NCBI GenBank assembly: GCA_023665325.1
Contig: JAMPED010000002.1
Location: 62,001 to 126,000 of the forward strand
DNA length: 64,000 nucleotides
Reading direction: 5' to 3'
Origin: Acetobacter sp.
Lineage (GTDB): Bacteria > Pseudomonadota > Alphaproteobacteria > RF32 > CAG-239
The notes below the pieces were generated by a model. It saw nothing but the letters and a program-made list of their open reading frames with translations, ran no database searches and was not told the origin of the DNA. Positions 41,248-48,378 of the stretch are shown here, one piece after another. Both the position numbers and the translations under genes were made by a program. How positions within the stretch are numbered: the first letter of the stretch is position 1; the number at the start of each line of letters is the position of its first letter.

Positions 41248-41612
41248 TGTAACACCTTTAATCGTTGCGCGATTTTTACAGTTTCTTGATTCTCTTCGCT
41301 CCAAATCTCCGTTTCACTGGGACTTGCTTTTTCTTTGAGTATAAATTCGACATCCACGACATCAAAGTTATGAAGCTCTGTAAAGTGCTCTCTGATATAA
41401 AGATGCGCGTTGCGCATTGTTCTCGTGTCTTTCCAAGCAAACGGGTCATAATGCGATTCTTGCTGCTCGCATCTTACAAGAATAATGTCGTTATACCCAA
41501 ATCCTTCCGCTTGCCAAAAGCATTCTTCATTTATATCTTGTGGACTCGTGCTTATAGCAATACACGGAATTTTGGTTCCACGGTCTCTGATTTCTAACAT
41601 CTTGGTTATCAT
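41244..41612 (-). CDS. Hypothetical protein
   Basis: 122 aa alpha/beta protein; ECFWQAEGFGYNDIILVRCE and MRNAHLYIREHFTELHNFDVVD. First gene of its unit. Confidence 0.6.
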   Translation of the reverse strand: MITKMLEIRDRGTKIPCIAISTSPQDINEECFWQAEGFGYNDIILVRCEQQESHYDPFAWKDTRTMRNAHLYIREHFTELHNFDVVDVEFILKEKASPSETEIWSEENQETVKIAQRLKVLQ

Positions 41613-41635
41613 AGTTTTATCTCCTCTACGCTTAT

Positions 41636-41669
41636 ATTATATAATATGCGTTATCGAAAGTGGTGCAGC
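41636..41669 (-). promoter_or_regulatory. Class A promoter
   Basis: GCTGCA, 17 nt, TATTATATAAT; the box overlaps the 3' end of 41651-42067. Confidence 0.85.
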
Positions 41670-42067
41670 TTAGCACACTCAGGCCCGTAGCCGTTTGTGA
41701 TGCTTTCGGGCGTCGTGAGTCTGCGCCCGCAACAGCAACATCTCCCTTCGTGATAAATATGCAGAGCTTCTGGAATGTTAGCTAAATGCTGCATAAAGAA
41801 ATCGATTGCTTTTACACAAAGTGATTGCTTTGTGTGGTGCGACGCTTTCGTGAGTTTAACGCCCGCCTTTGTTAAAATTCCGACATAAGCATAATCGTTA
41901 TCATTATCTCTTCCTTTGAGAACAGATACGAAATATAAGCCGTTACGGTCTTCTGCTTTTTTAACTCTGTATGTAAATCGTCTTCCCGTTGTTCCGCTTT
42001 CGAGTGTGAAAACAGAATTACCTGCGAATACAAATTGTTCTTCTGTTCCTTTCTTGAGCTGTTGCAT
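41651..42067 (-). CDS. DUF6011-like protein
   Basis: 138 aa. The ending CCCCGRRLTTPESITNGYGPEC is the Cys-rich signature of the DUF6011 type, a small zinc-binding module found at the end of many phage proteins. The N-terminal 100 residues form a beta-rich domain (GRRFTYRVKKAEDRNGLYFV). Function unknown; nucleic-acid binding is possible. Confidence 0.75.
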   Translation of the reverse strand: MQQLKKGTEEQFVFAGNSVFTLESGTTGRRFTYRVKKAEDRNGLYFVSVLKGRDNDNDYAYVGILTKAGVKLTKASHHTKQSLCVKAIDFFMQHLANIPEALHIYHEGRCCCCGRRLTTPESITNGYGPECAKLHHFR

Positions 42068-42071
42068 AATT

Positions 42072-42422
42072 TTATAACCTCTTTATTATATCTAATAATT
42101 CTTGCTTTCTGTCTAAATATTCTTGGTGTATGACAGTGAGCGAATTCGAGAACCGTGCTCTGACGTCATTTACGTCTCCTGTGAGCTGCTCTAAGTCGAT
42201 TATTACTTGAAGCAATTCTTCGTGAGCACTCGTACCGACTACTTCCCTATATACATCAATATTCCTACAAAAAGAATTAAAAATATTTGCTACGTTTACT
42301 TTACTTGACTGCTTTACTTTGCAATTATCTTCTCGCGTGTATCTGAAAATATCTACAAGCTCGTCGTGTAACGCTGAATAGAGTCTTACAATCTTCGTGA
42401 GAACTTGCGTTTTATCTTTCAT
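42072..42422 (-). CDS. Hypothetical helical protein
   Basis: 116 aa, all-helical. AAAGGAG before ATG. First gene after a class A promoter. Confidence 0.6.
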   Translation of the reverse strand: MKDKTQVLTKIVRLYSALHDELVDIFRYTREDNCKVKQSSKVNVANIFNSFCRNIDVYREVVGTSAHEELLQVIIDLEQLTGDVNDVRARFSNSLTVIHQEYLDRKQELLDIIKRL

Positions 42423-42448
42423 AAATACTTCTCCTTTATTACAATGAT

Positions 42449-42481
42449 ATTATATAATATCTTGAACATCGACAGTGCAGC
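42449..42481 (-). promoter_or_regulatory. Class A promoter
   Basis: GCTGCA, 16 nt, TATTATATAAT. The AT-rich stretch 42535-42675 upstream shows no gene. Confidence 0.85.
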
Positions 42482-42500
42482 TTTACGGAACGCTCACAAA

Positions 42501-42529
42501 GAGAAAACTACGAGATTTCTTCTCGTAGC
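42501..42529 (-). terminator. Terminator hairpin
   Basis: CTACGAGA, 5-nt loop, TCTCGTAG then TTTTCTCTTTG. Confidence 0.8.
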
Positions 42530-42679
42530 CTTCCCTTTGACGCACTTGCATACATCAAATATTCATATTTTTGCAACACGCATAATTAAGTTATACAGTT
42601 ATACAGTAATCAATGATTATGTTTCACTGTGTACTCATAAGTACATCAAAAATATAAGAAAATAAATAATTACTTAAAA

Positions 42680-43048
42680 TTATTCATTATCCTTAAATGC
42701 AGATACTAATCCTCCGTAAGGACATTCTGGACATTTTATAGTACTATTACAAGCAGTAGTTTTATGTTTACAATTAGCTTGAAAATCAAATAAAAACTTA
42801 GCTGCTTGTTCTGTTTGCCCTTGCTCTAAATAATCAAAGTATGGCTTAAATGCAACAAAGAACTCTTTTGTTGCTTGCTTCAAGTTATCTTCCTTTGTCG
42901 GCAGAGGTGCATCTTTTTCGCTAAGTGCCTTCTTCTGCTTCTTCCACTCTTTTATTTCTTTGACATAAATCTTTACTGCTTTTATCAACATTGGCGTCAA
43001 TATAGCAAGTACGACTACTACAATTATAAGTATCTGCCACCATTTCAT
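42680..43048 (-). CDS. Single-span membrane protein
   Basis: 122 aa. N-terminal TM helix (WWQILIIVVVVLAILTPMLI), basic stop-transfer, cytoplasmic helical domain and a Cys motif CNSTIKCPEC. Overlaps the gene upstream by 4 nt. Confidence 0.7.
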   Translation of the reverse strand: MKWWQILIIVVVVLAILTPMLIKAVKIYVKEIKEWKKQKKALSEKDAPLPTKEDNLKQATKEFFVAFKPYFDYLEQGQTEQAAKFLFDFQANCKHKTTACNSTIKCPECPYGGLVSAFKDNE

Positions 43049-43560
43049 CTTAGTGCTGGGTCTCCTTCTAATGACATAGGCGGAACAATTTCTTCTACTG
43101 TGTGCTTTTCTGGGTAGTCTCCTTCGCCACCATTTACCATCTTAGCCATTTCCCAAATAACCTTACGATATGCAGCTCTGGTTCCTTCTGCTTTTGGTTC
43201 TGCTGGCGGTACTAACCCTTCTTGCTTACAAATGCCTGCAAAGTAATTATATGTCTGCAATTGCGCAGTTGTTGGCGGCCCCGCTTCTTTTTCTGGGTCA
43301 TACGGGGTTTGCAACTGGTCGGCTCTTCCTCTTTCTAAATACATCAAAGCATCTACCGACAAATCCTTCAAGGAAGTTATGACATCCTTACCCATCTTTC
43401 GCTGCACTAATCCTTGAAGTCTTTCAATTTCTTTTCTATAATCTAAATCTGTAATCGGTCCACCAGCCCTACTCCACTTTATATTCAGTTCATCGCACTT
43501 CATACATAAAAGTTTATAGTGCTGCTTGTGCCTTGGCGTTGGTTGCATTGTGCTTGCCAT
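43045..43560 (-). CDS. Hypothetical helical protein
   Basis: 171 aa. KHQQHYKLLCMKCDELN-type N-terminus and long helices; a Cys pair CMKC. AAGGAG before ATG. No family recognised. Confidence 0.65.
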   Translation of the reverse strand: MASTMQPTPRHKQHYKLLCMKCDELNIKWSRAGGPITDLDYRKEIERLQGLVQRKMGKDVITSLKDLSVDALMYLERGRADQLQTPYDPEKEAGPPTTAQLQTYNYFAGICKQEGLVPPAEPKAEGTRAAYRKVIWEMAKMVNGGEGDYPEKHTVEEIVPPMSLEGDPALR

Positions 43561-43643
43561 TATGTAATCTCCTTGTTTTCTTTACTCTTACAAAGTAGTC
43601 TATAAAAGAACGGGCTTGCCATTAGCATAGCCCGTTACTTTCC

Positions 43644-43877
43644 TTAGCCGTCGTAGCGGTCAAGATTTGCGCGAATCGCCTGAATAAGCCGCTTCTCTGC
43701 CGCGATTTTGCCGTCATTCGCTACTTTCGTAGTCACGGTCGTGCCGTAAAGTTTCGAGAAGTCAGCAACAAGATTCGTCAAGTGAACAGTGTCCACTCTG
43801 CCTACGCTGCCGCAAATCTCTTCTGCGGTGGGCTCCTCAGTCTTGGGTGCAACTTCGGTCTGGTTCTGGTCTTTCAT
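43644..43877 (-). CDS. Hypothetical small protein
   Basis: 77 aa, acidic N-terminus and a helical end. AAAGGAG before ATG. First protein gene after the RNA locus. Confidence 0.6.
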   Translation of the reverse strand: MKDQNQTEVAPKTEEPTAEEICGSVGRVDTVHLTNLVADFSKLYGTTVTTKVANDGKIAAEKRLIQAIRANLDRYDG

Positions 43878-43908
43878 AGACTACTCCTTTATGTATTTTC
43901 TTGATACA

Positions 43909-43917
43909 TATAGTACA
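43909..43917 (-). promoter_or_regulatory. Class B promoter-like motif
   Basis: TTGTACTATA directly after the RNA-locus terminator, 32 nt before the ATG at 43877. Confidence 0.5.
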
Positions 43918-43921
43918 ACAG

Positions 43922-43960
43922 AAAAATTGAAAGGCGCCGAGCAAATATTAGCCCGGCGTC
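43922..43960 (-). terminator. Terminator of the RNA locus
   Basis: GACGCCGGGC, 12-nt loop, GCTCGGCGCC then TTTCAATTTTT. Confidence 0.8.
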
Positions 43961-44010
43961 TTCCAAACAAAAACAAAAGAGACAAACACGTCTTAAGGGA
44001 ATTACTCCCT

Positions 44011-44393
44011 TGGTGGAGTAGCGGGGAATTGAACCCCGGTCTTGCTAAATTCTTATAATACGCTGTTACTACCACAATCTTTGGTGTACCTTTCGGCACC
44101 TCCACCATTCACTTTTGCAATGTAGCTCTGTGAAACAGTGCCACCATTGCCCGCTGTAAACTCGGTTCCCATTAAATAGTTTTTCTAGCTTTATGGTAAA
44201 TGCTATATCCGTGTTTCTCGAGCATCAGAAGTCGGTAACGGCCCTCTTCATTTTGCTGTCTCAATTTAGGCCGCAGCCCTTTTGAGACGGGTGTTAGAAC
44301 GTTTTGCGTTTAACTTTAATTCCACCGATATCGACGGTAGCACCCGTGTGGACGTATTATCCTCCTTTAACAATCGAATCCAGAAACTACCCC
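44011..44393 (-). ncRNA. ssrA: tmRNA (transfer-messenger RNA)
   Basis: The 5' end GGGGTAGTTTCTGGATTCGA is the canonical tmRNA start (E. coli GGGGCTGATTCTGGATTCGA). It pairs over 7 bp with the 3' CTACTCC that precedes ACCA, and the 3' T-arm is CGGGG-TTCAATT-CCCCG. Length 383 nt. A pseudoknot-like GGTGCTACC region precedes the tag frame, which reads A-K-R-S-N-T-R-L-K-R-A-A-A-TAA (44307 to 44266), taking GCA as the resume codon. tmRNA frees stalled ribosomes and tags nascent chains for proteolysis. The basic tag ending RAAA differs from the usual hydrophobic ALAA/LAA end. Confidence 0.92.
44266..44307 (-). other. tmRNA tag-coding frame
   Basis: Thirteen codons and a TAA inside the tmRNA, preceded by GTTAAAC. 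The only frame in this area ending in Ala-Ala; another frame ends earlier with KTF and lacks an Ala end. Confidence 0.75.
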
Positions 44394-44396
44394 ATA

Positions 44397-44672
44397 AAAG
44401 AAACAGTTCGTCAACCGAATTACTTCTACAAAGCGGGTTGTCCGCCTCTCCATAACTCTTGCGAAGTGGCTTTCGGTATGCCTCAAAGTATTCACAGATT
44501 TCTCAGCTGACTTACTGCCGTCCAGTCGGGACGTTGACTGGGCTTGCACGTTTCCGAAGTTCGATTTCAGAGCGGTGTGCCATTAACTACCGGCCTCTTA
44601 CTTTCTACACCGCCTCCGAGTCTTCCTCAACACCGCGGTAAATGTTGTCTTTGGTGGTCCTAAAAGAACCCC
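44397..44672 (-). ncRNA. Unassigned structured RNA segment
   Basis: About 275 nt of GC-richer, frame-poor sequence between the tmRNA and a tRNA-like element. Clear hairpins include CCAGTC/GACTGG and GGC...GCC. It does not match the RNase P or group I intron core elements that I could recall. May be spacer processed out, or a novel RNA. Confidence 0.35.
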
Positions 44673-44722
44673 TGGCGCCTCGCCCGAGAATTGAACTCGA
44701 AAAGCCTGGCTGCTTGCGAGAC
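44673..44722 (-). other. Compact tRNA-like element
   Basis: A 7-bp acceptor-like stem GTCTCGC/GCGAGGC, a T-arm TCGAG-TTCAATT-CTCGG, discriminator G and CCA, but only 15 nt (AAGC...GCTT hairpin) where the D- and anticodon arms should be. Total about 50 nt, too short for a tRNA. Confidence 0.45.
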
Positions 44723-44785
44723 GTAGCGTACGGTAGCGGCACCGAAGTGCTCCAGCTGGAAGTTTTTACGCTACCGCCGATACTA

Positions 44786-44862
44786 TGGTGGACCTTCTTG
44801 GATTCGAACCAAGGACCGAGCGGTTATGAGCCGCTAGCTCTGACCAACTGAGCTAAAGGTCC
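44786..44862 (-). tRNA. tRNA (anticodon CAT), elongator Met or Ile2
   Basis: 77 nt with CCA. GGACCTT/AAGGTCC acceptor, GCTC/GAGC D-arm, loop CTCATAA, T-loop TTCGAAT. Its start GGACCTTTAGCTCAGTTGGT resembles Gram-positive tRNA-Ile2, whose C34 is changed to lysidine to read AUA; elongator Met remains possible. Confidence 0.93.
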
Positions 44863-45036
44863 GTACCTCCCTGGTTTCCTTTGGGAGCACCGAGTGTTTA
44901 CTTCTGCACGTGTAATGCCCGAAATAATTACTGACGGTCGTCCTCTTACGCGGGACTCTCGCTAGCTATCGTCTGGCACGGTTAAGATATGGGGTTACAC
45001 GTATTTGCCATATCCCGCCCTTATTGTCACTAGTTT

Positions 45037-45113
45037 TGGTTGCGGGAGCAAGATTTGAACTTGCGATTTCTTGGTTATGAGCCAAGCGAGATACCGAGCT
45101 TCTCCATCCCGCG
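45037..45113 (-). tRNA. Initiator tRNA-fMet (anticodon CAT)
   Basis: 77 nt. CGCGGGA...TCCCGCA-ACCA leaves the first base pair mismatched (C1 x A72), the mark of initiator tRNA. The loop is CTCATAA and D-arm GAGAAGCTCGG is initiator-like. The usual three G-C pairs of the anticodon stem are TGG/CCA here, a variant. Confidence 0.93.
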
Positions 45114-45425
45114 ATATAAAGGGCTTTGCGATGCCTTACGGCGTGTCTGCTATTTTTCAAGCACTACCGCCCGTAGGCTACCGCAGCCCCCGCCCGAAAA
45201 ATTACGGACTTGTTGTTCCTCGACGCCGTACGGAACATTTACACCGCCGGCGTATTGCCTACACCTACAACCATCAGCATAAGCAATTTTCCGTTACCTC
45301 GCCGCGCGTTGGCGAACGTGTGCCGCGGGTGGCTTTAGCCTTCCTGCCGCGGCCGCCTAAAAATATGGCGGCAAGGTTTTGCCCTTTGTTTTCATCAGTA
45401 CATCGTGGGCATTGATATGTACTAA
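45114..45425 (-). other. GC-rich leader of the RNA operon
   Basis: About 310 nt, visibly richer in G+C than its surroundings, with hairpins such as GCCGCC/GGCGGC. A 55-codon minus frame (about 45274-45444) with a CPRC motif exists, but its composition does not look like protein. No tRNA found. Confidence 0.4.
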
Positions 45426-45452
45426 CTACATCGGCTGTTTGTCGCATTCCAT
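45426..45452 (-). CDS. Micro-ORF, MECDKQPM
   Basis: Eight codons and TAG, with GAGAGGAG 9 nt before the ATG, in the leader of the tRNA/tmRNA transcript. Confidence 0.3.
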   Translation of the reverse strand: MECDKQPM

Positions 45453-45568
45453 TTACCACAGCTCCTCTCTCGAGCGAGTCCTCCCAGCACTCTAACGCTA
45501 GTGATTTCTCTTCTACCTCTCGCTTCGTGGCACCGATTAAATTTCTTTTGTTGTTTGATTACACGCAT

Positions 45569-45602
45569 ATTATATAATACTTAATGTAATCCTTGCTGCT
45601 GC
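45569..45602 (-). promoter_or_regulatory. Class A promoter of the tRNA/tmRNA locus
   Basis: GCAGCA, 17 nt, TATTATATAAT, reading into fMet, the second CAT tRNA and the tmRNA. Confidence 0.85.
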
Positions 45603-45605
45603 TTT

Positions 45606-45614
45606 TATAGTACA
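45606..45614 (-). promoter_or_regulatory. Class B promoter-like motif
   Basis: CTGTACTATA just upstream of the class A site, so the RNA locus may have two promoters of different timing. Confidence 0.5.
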
Positions 45615-45639
45615 GCTAACTTGTTGTGTTCAGTATTGT

Positions 45640-46107
45640 TTATACGGGAAATGCCGTTACGCGGATACTGAATGTTTTATGATATACTTCGTCCTTAAAT
45701 ACGGCTGCATATTCGTAATCCTCTCCGCGGTAAATGGCTCCATCCCAATCTTCGGTGCCCATAGCATCGTCGATTGCTTGTTTAATCTTTTCGTCCATAA
45801 AAGGACGAGCCACGTAATCGTCGACGTCTTCGAGATATTGCCCTTCACCGCAGATAAGTGCGCGATATTCTTCGTAGACGAGTTCCGAAGTCTCTTCCGT
45901 CTTGCTGTTCCAATACTCTATGTGGTCGATTTTCTCGGGCGGAATGTAAAACGGCTGATTTCCTCCACCTTCCGTAAGAAGCCACTCGTCGTTTCCGTCT
46001 TCGAGCATCTCTTCTTGCTCTTTCGTGATGCCTTCGAGATATACGGTAATCTCACTGCCATCATCGGTCTGAATAGGGCCGTAAGGGTAAAATTCTTCTT
46101 GTTCCAT
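45640..46107 (-). CDS. Acidic hypothetical protein
   Basis: 155 aa. EEFYPYGPIQTDDGSEITVY and a late IYRGEDYEYAAVFKDEVYHK; alpha/beta, very acidic. Single gene from its own class A promoter. Confidence 0.65.
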   Translation of the reverse strand: MEQEEFYPYGPIQTDDGSEITVYLEGITKEQEEMLEDGNDEWLLTEGGGNQPFYIPPEKIDHIEYWNSKTEETSELVYEEYRALICGEGQYLEDVDDYVARPFMDEKIKQAIDDAMGTEDWDGAIYRGEDYEYAAVFKDEVYHKTFSIRVTAFPV

Positions 46108-46144
46108 TTTGTTTGTTCTCCTTGCTTTGTGTTTTTGTGCTTTA

Positions 46145-46177
46145 ATTATATAATATCTAACCCTTTGGCGCTGCGGC
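46145..46177 (-). promoter_or_regulatory. Class A promoter
   Basis: GCCGCA, 16 nt, TATTATATAAT, with a TAGCGAA block about 50 nt upstream. Confidence 0.85.
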
Positions 46178-46210
46178 TAAAAGTAGTGCCCTGTTGGTTC
46201 CCTATGAGCC

Positions 46211-46240
46211 CCCTTCTCGTACTTTTCGCTACTCTCATAG
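46211..46240 (-). repeat. Upstream promoter element, copy 4 (diverged)
   Basis: ATGAGAGTAGCGAAAAGTACGAG on the minus strand; a further TAGCGAAAC copy lies at 46361-46370. Confidence 0.45.
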
Positions 46241-46293
46241 ACTTCTCCTTTTCTCAACGACAAAAACAAGAATTCACCTGTCATATACACACT

Positions 46294-46349
46294 TTAAGCA
46301 TTCTGCTAATATTATATAACTAGTTATATAATATTAGCAGAATGCTTAA
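46294..46349. repeat. Perfect 56-bp palindrome
   Basis: Two 28-nt arms with no loop, TTAAGCATTCTGCTAATA... to its exact reverse complement, centred on CTAG. Each arm contains a TAATATTATATAA core like the class A -10 element. It lies in the 336-nt gap 46108-46443 and is not followed by a T run. Confidence 0.95.
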
Positions 46350-46421
46350 TCGGGAGTATGTTTCGCTAATTACAATGCTTTCAAACTCGCAAGAGGAGCT
46401 ACTATTTCATACTATGCAAAT

Positions 46422-46455
46422 ACAAAAATAAAAGTGATACTTCTCAGTACCACTT
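46422..46455 (-). terminator. Terminator of 46444-46860
   Basis: AAGTGGTACT-GAGA-AGTATCACTT then TTATTTTTG. Confidence 0.8.
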
Positions 46456-46860
46456 AAATCCACATTTATTCTTTATACAAGCTCGTAAAAGAACTTTGAA
46501 GTCTTCTTTACTTTGTGGGTGATGCATCTGATAGAACAGATACTGTAGCGACCAGTTATCGTCTACGTCCTTAATTACTTCATATAGCTCTCTGGTTTGT
46601 TTCGGCGATAACTTTCCTCCGCAATCACTTTGTATACAGAAATTATACACCGCATCTCCTGCATTCTTGTAGAAATTTTCACATTTTTTCGAGAGTTCTT
46701 CTTTTGGTGTATTTTCGTCTGTGGCAAGCCACTCAGTATAAATATTATACTTATCTCCTAACGCCGCCTTAGCAACCTTTGCGCGTAGGCTGGCGAACTG
46801 TCCTGCGCCAAAGTCATACGACGATGCTGAACTATAATTGCCTTTTATTGTTACTCCCAT
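46444..46860 (-). CDS. Hypothetical helical protein
   Basis: 138 aa. ASLRAKVAKAALGDKYNIYT and helices up to a terminal CIKNKCGFKWY. AGGAG before ATG; overlaps the gene upstream by 10 nt. Confidence 0.65.
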   Translation of the reverse strand: MGVTIKGNYSSASSYDFGAGQFASLRAKVAKAALGDKYNIYTEWLATDENTPKEELSKKCENFYKNAGDAVYNFCIQSDCGGKLSPKQTRELYEVIKDVDDNWSLQYLFYQMHHPQSKEDFKVLLRACIKNKCGFKWY

Positions 46861-47126
46861 AAATCTAACTCCTGTCTATAAAATATATGAAACACAAGGT
46901 CTAAATACTGCACTGTCTGTAAGAACGTATATGCTTCTAAGTTTTCTACTTTGTGCCCTATTCCCACTATGCGAATCTTATACTTCTTGGGCTTTACATT
47001 CGCTGAATACGGCGCATATATTACTGGCTTATTATCTTGAATAATCGCAGAAATAGGCGGTCCGCACAAAACGGCAGTTTGTTCATCTATAAATTCAATT
47101 GGGTACTTATAAATCTGCGCGGTCAT
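46851..47126 (-). CDS. DUF7352-like protein
   Basis: 91 aa from ATG at 47126 (AGGAG). IYKYPIEFIDEQTAVL, ISAIIQDNKPVIYAPYS, IRIVGIGH and a final LVFHIF follow the pattern of a small phage beta-protein family (DUF7352-type) of unknown function. Confidence 0.65.
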   Translation of the reverse strand: MTAQIYKYPIEFIDEQTAVLCGPPISAIIQDNKPVIYAPYSANVKPKKYKIRIVGIGHKVENLEAYTFLQTVQYLDLVFHIFYRQELDLWE

Positions 47127-47761
47127 ATTTCTTCTCCTACTTCGCAAACTTCCATATACATTTGCGGAGCTTTCTTGATTACTTCGTCTGGGTGTTGTGG
47201 TCTGTAATAATGCGATAACGGTCTTGGCTTATTATAGCACCTCGCTCCTTCTATGTGCCACCCGTAAAGTGGTCTACCTTTCCCATACTTTTCTACTTGC
47301 TCATAAGTAAGACATAACTTATCTAAGTCTTCTCCGCAAATATAATATGACGGTTTACTATCTGTAACAAAAGGCAAATCTTCTTCGAGGTCTATATAAG
47401 CATACTGGTCAGCTGTCGGAACAGTAAATTCTCCAACCACCATTCCAGAGCCGCCATCTATTTTCGCTTCATACATCAATGCAGTAAATGGTCCCGCGGT
47501 TGGCGGAATAGACAGACGCAATTCTCTTGTTTTCTTGTGCTGCAATATCAATGTAACCCACTCTGGGTGCAACGGCAATAGAATAAGTGGCCGCTTGTAA
47601 GCATACGTAGAAAACTTATCTGCTTTTTCATACAGTAACTTTTCTAATAACGGGTCCATCTTTTCATAAGCATATAGCGACTCTATCGACTGTAAAATGT
47701 CAAGAGCCGCTAATGCTTGTGCGTCTTCAACCAGTTTTCTGTCCCTTGGGTTGATTAACAT
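47123..47761 (-). CDS. ASCH/PUA-like domain protein
   Basis: 212 aa. After a 60-residue helical start, LILLPLHPEWVTLILQHKKT, RELRLSIPP and VVGEFTVP follow the ASCH pattern: a strand, a helix ending in a basic GxKxxExR-type motif, then strands. ASCH domains bind RNA or modified nucleosides; some are RNases or cytidine amidohydrolases. The GWHIEG near the end is also typical. Confidence 0.7.
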   Translation of the reverse strand: MLINPRDRKLVEDAQALAALDILQSIESLYAYEKMDPLLEKLLYEKADKFSTYAYKRPLILLPLHPEWVTLILQHKKTRELRLSIPPTAGPFTALMYEAKIDGGSGMVVGEFTVPTADQYAYIDLEEDLPFVTDSKPSYYICGEDLDKLCLTYEQVEKYGKGRPLYGWHIEGARCYNKPRPLSHYYRPQHPDEVIKKAPQMYMEVCEVGEEI

Positions 47762-48276
47762 TTACTCTCCTTCTTTCTTAATTGTGTCATTCTCTTTGCA
47801 TAAGCTATTGCTTCATCCTTATCAAGGAATGGCACAGCGGAAATGTCGGACTCTTGGCAATACTGTCTGGGGTCTCTTGCGTGATAAATAATCTCATCAA
47901 AGTGATAAGTCACTTCTGTCTTGCCTGCGCTCTCCTGCGCCGTAATCTTATCGATAGTAACTGCTTCGTCCTTTATTTTCCAAGTATGGTCTGGCTCGTT
48001 GGAATAATAAGCATCATACGCCACATAGACTTTATCCCCTACGTGAAATCTTGACGCAATAAATGCCTCTTCGTCGTTGTTAGCGATTGCACCAAGCGCT
48101 GCCAAATCCGGCTCACAATCGATATCGTCCCTCGTAATATCGTGAGTGAAAGATTCATAGCAACAAGGGCAAGTAAACTCACCAATGTTAATATCTTGCA
48201 TATCATAAATCATATATGCACCACAAGATTTACAACGATGTCCGAAATACTTAAATGGCTGTCTTATTACTTTCAT
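47755..48276 (-). CDS. Zinc-ribbon hypothetical protein
   Basis: 173 aa. CKSCGAYMIYD and CPCCYESF make an N-terminal zinc ribbon; the C-terminal part contains VGDKVYVAYDAYY, an SH3-like segment. AAAGGAG before ATG. Confidence 0.7.
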   Translation of the reverse strand: MKVIRQPFKYFGHRCKSCGAYMIYDMQDINIGEFTCPCCYESFTHDITRDDIDCEPDLAALGAIANNDEEAFIASRFHVGDKVYVAYDAYYSNEPDHTWKIKDEAVTIDKITAQESAGKTEVTYHFDEIIYHARDPRQYCQESDISAVPFLDKDEAIAYAKRMTQLRKKESKC

Positions 48277-48308
48277 ACTGTAGCTCCTTTATGCGTTTCT
48301 ACGAGTAT

Positions 48309-48342
48309 AGTATATTATACTTCTTTCTTATTTTGTTGCGGC
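48309..48342 (-). promoter_or_regulatory. Class A promoter
   Basis: GCCGCA, 17 nt, TATAATATACT. Confidence 0.8.
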
Positions 48343-48345
48343 TAA

Positions 48346-48372
48346 TAAAATAGCTAGCTTTTCTGCTAGCTA
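48346..48372 (-). terminator. Terminator of the clamp-like gene
   Basis: ATAGCTAGCAGAAAAGCTAGCTAT then TTTATT. Confidence 0.85.
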
Positions 48373-48378
48373 TGCCGT

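Noticed and set aside
44397..44672. RNase P RNA or group I intron
   Set aside because: GAGGAAG resembles the start of the RNase P core, but the other conserved blocks are not present; no group I P/Q/R/S elements recognised.
45071..45415. A 114-codon plus-strand frame in the RNA locus
   Set aside because: Overlaps the initiator tRNA on the opposite strand, no SD, Arg/Pro-rich as expected for GC-rich non-coding DNA.
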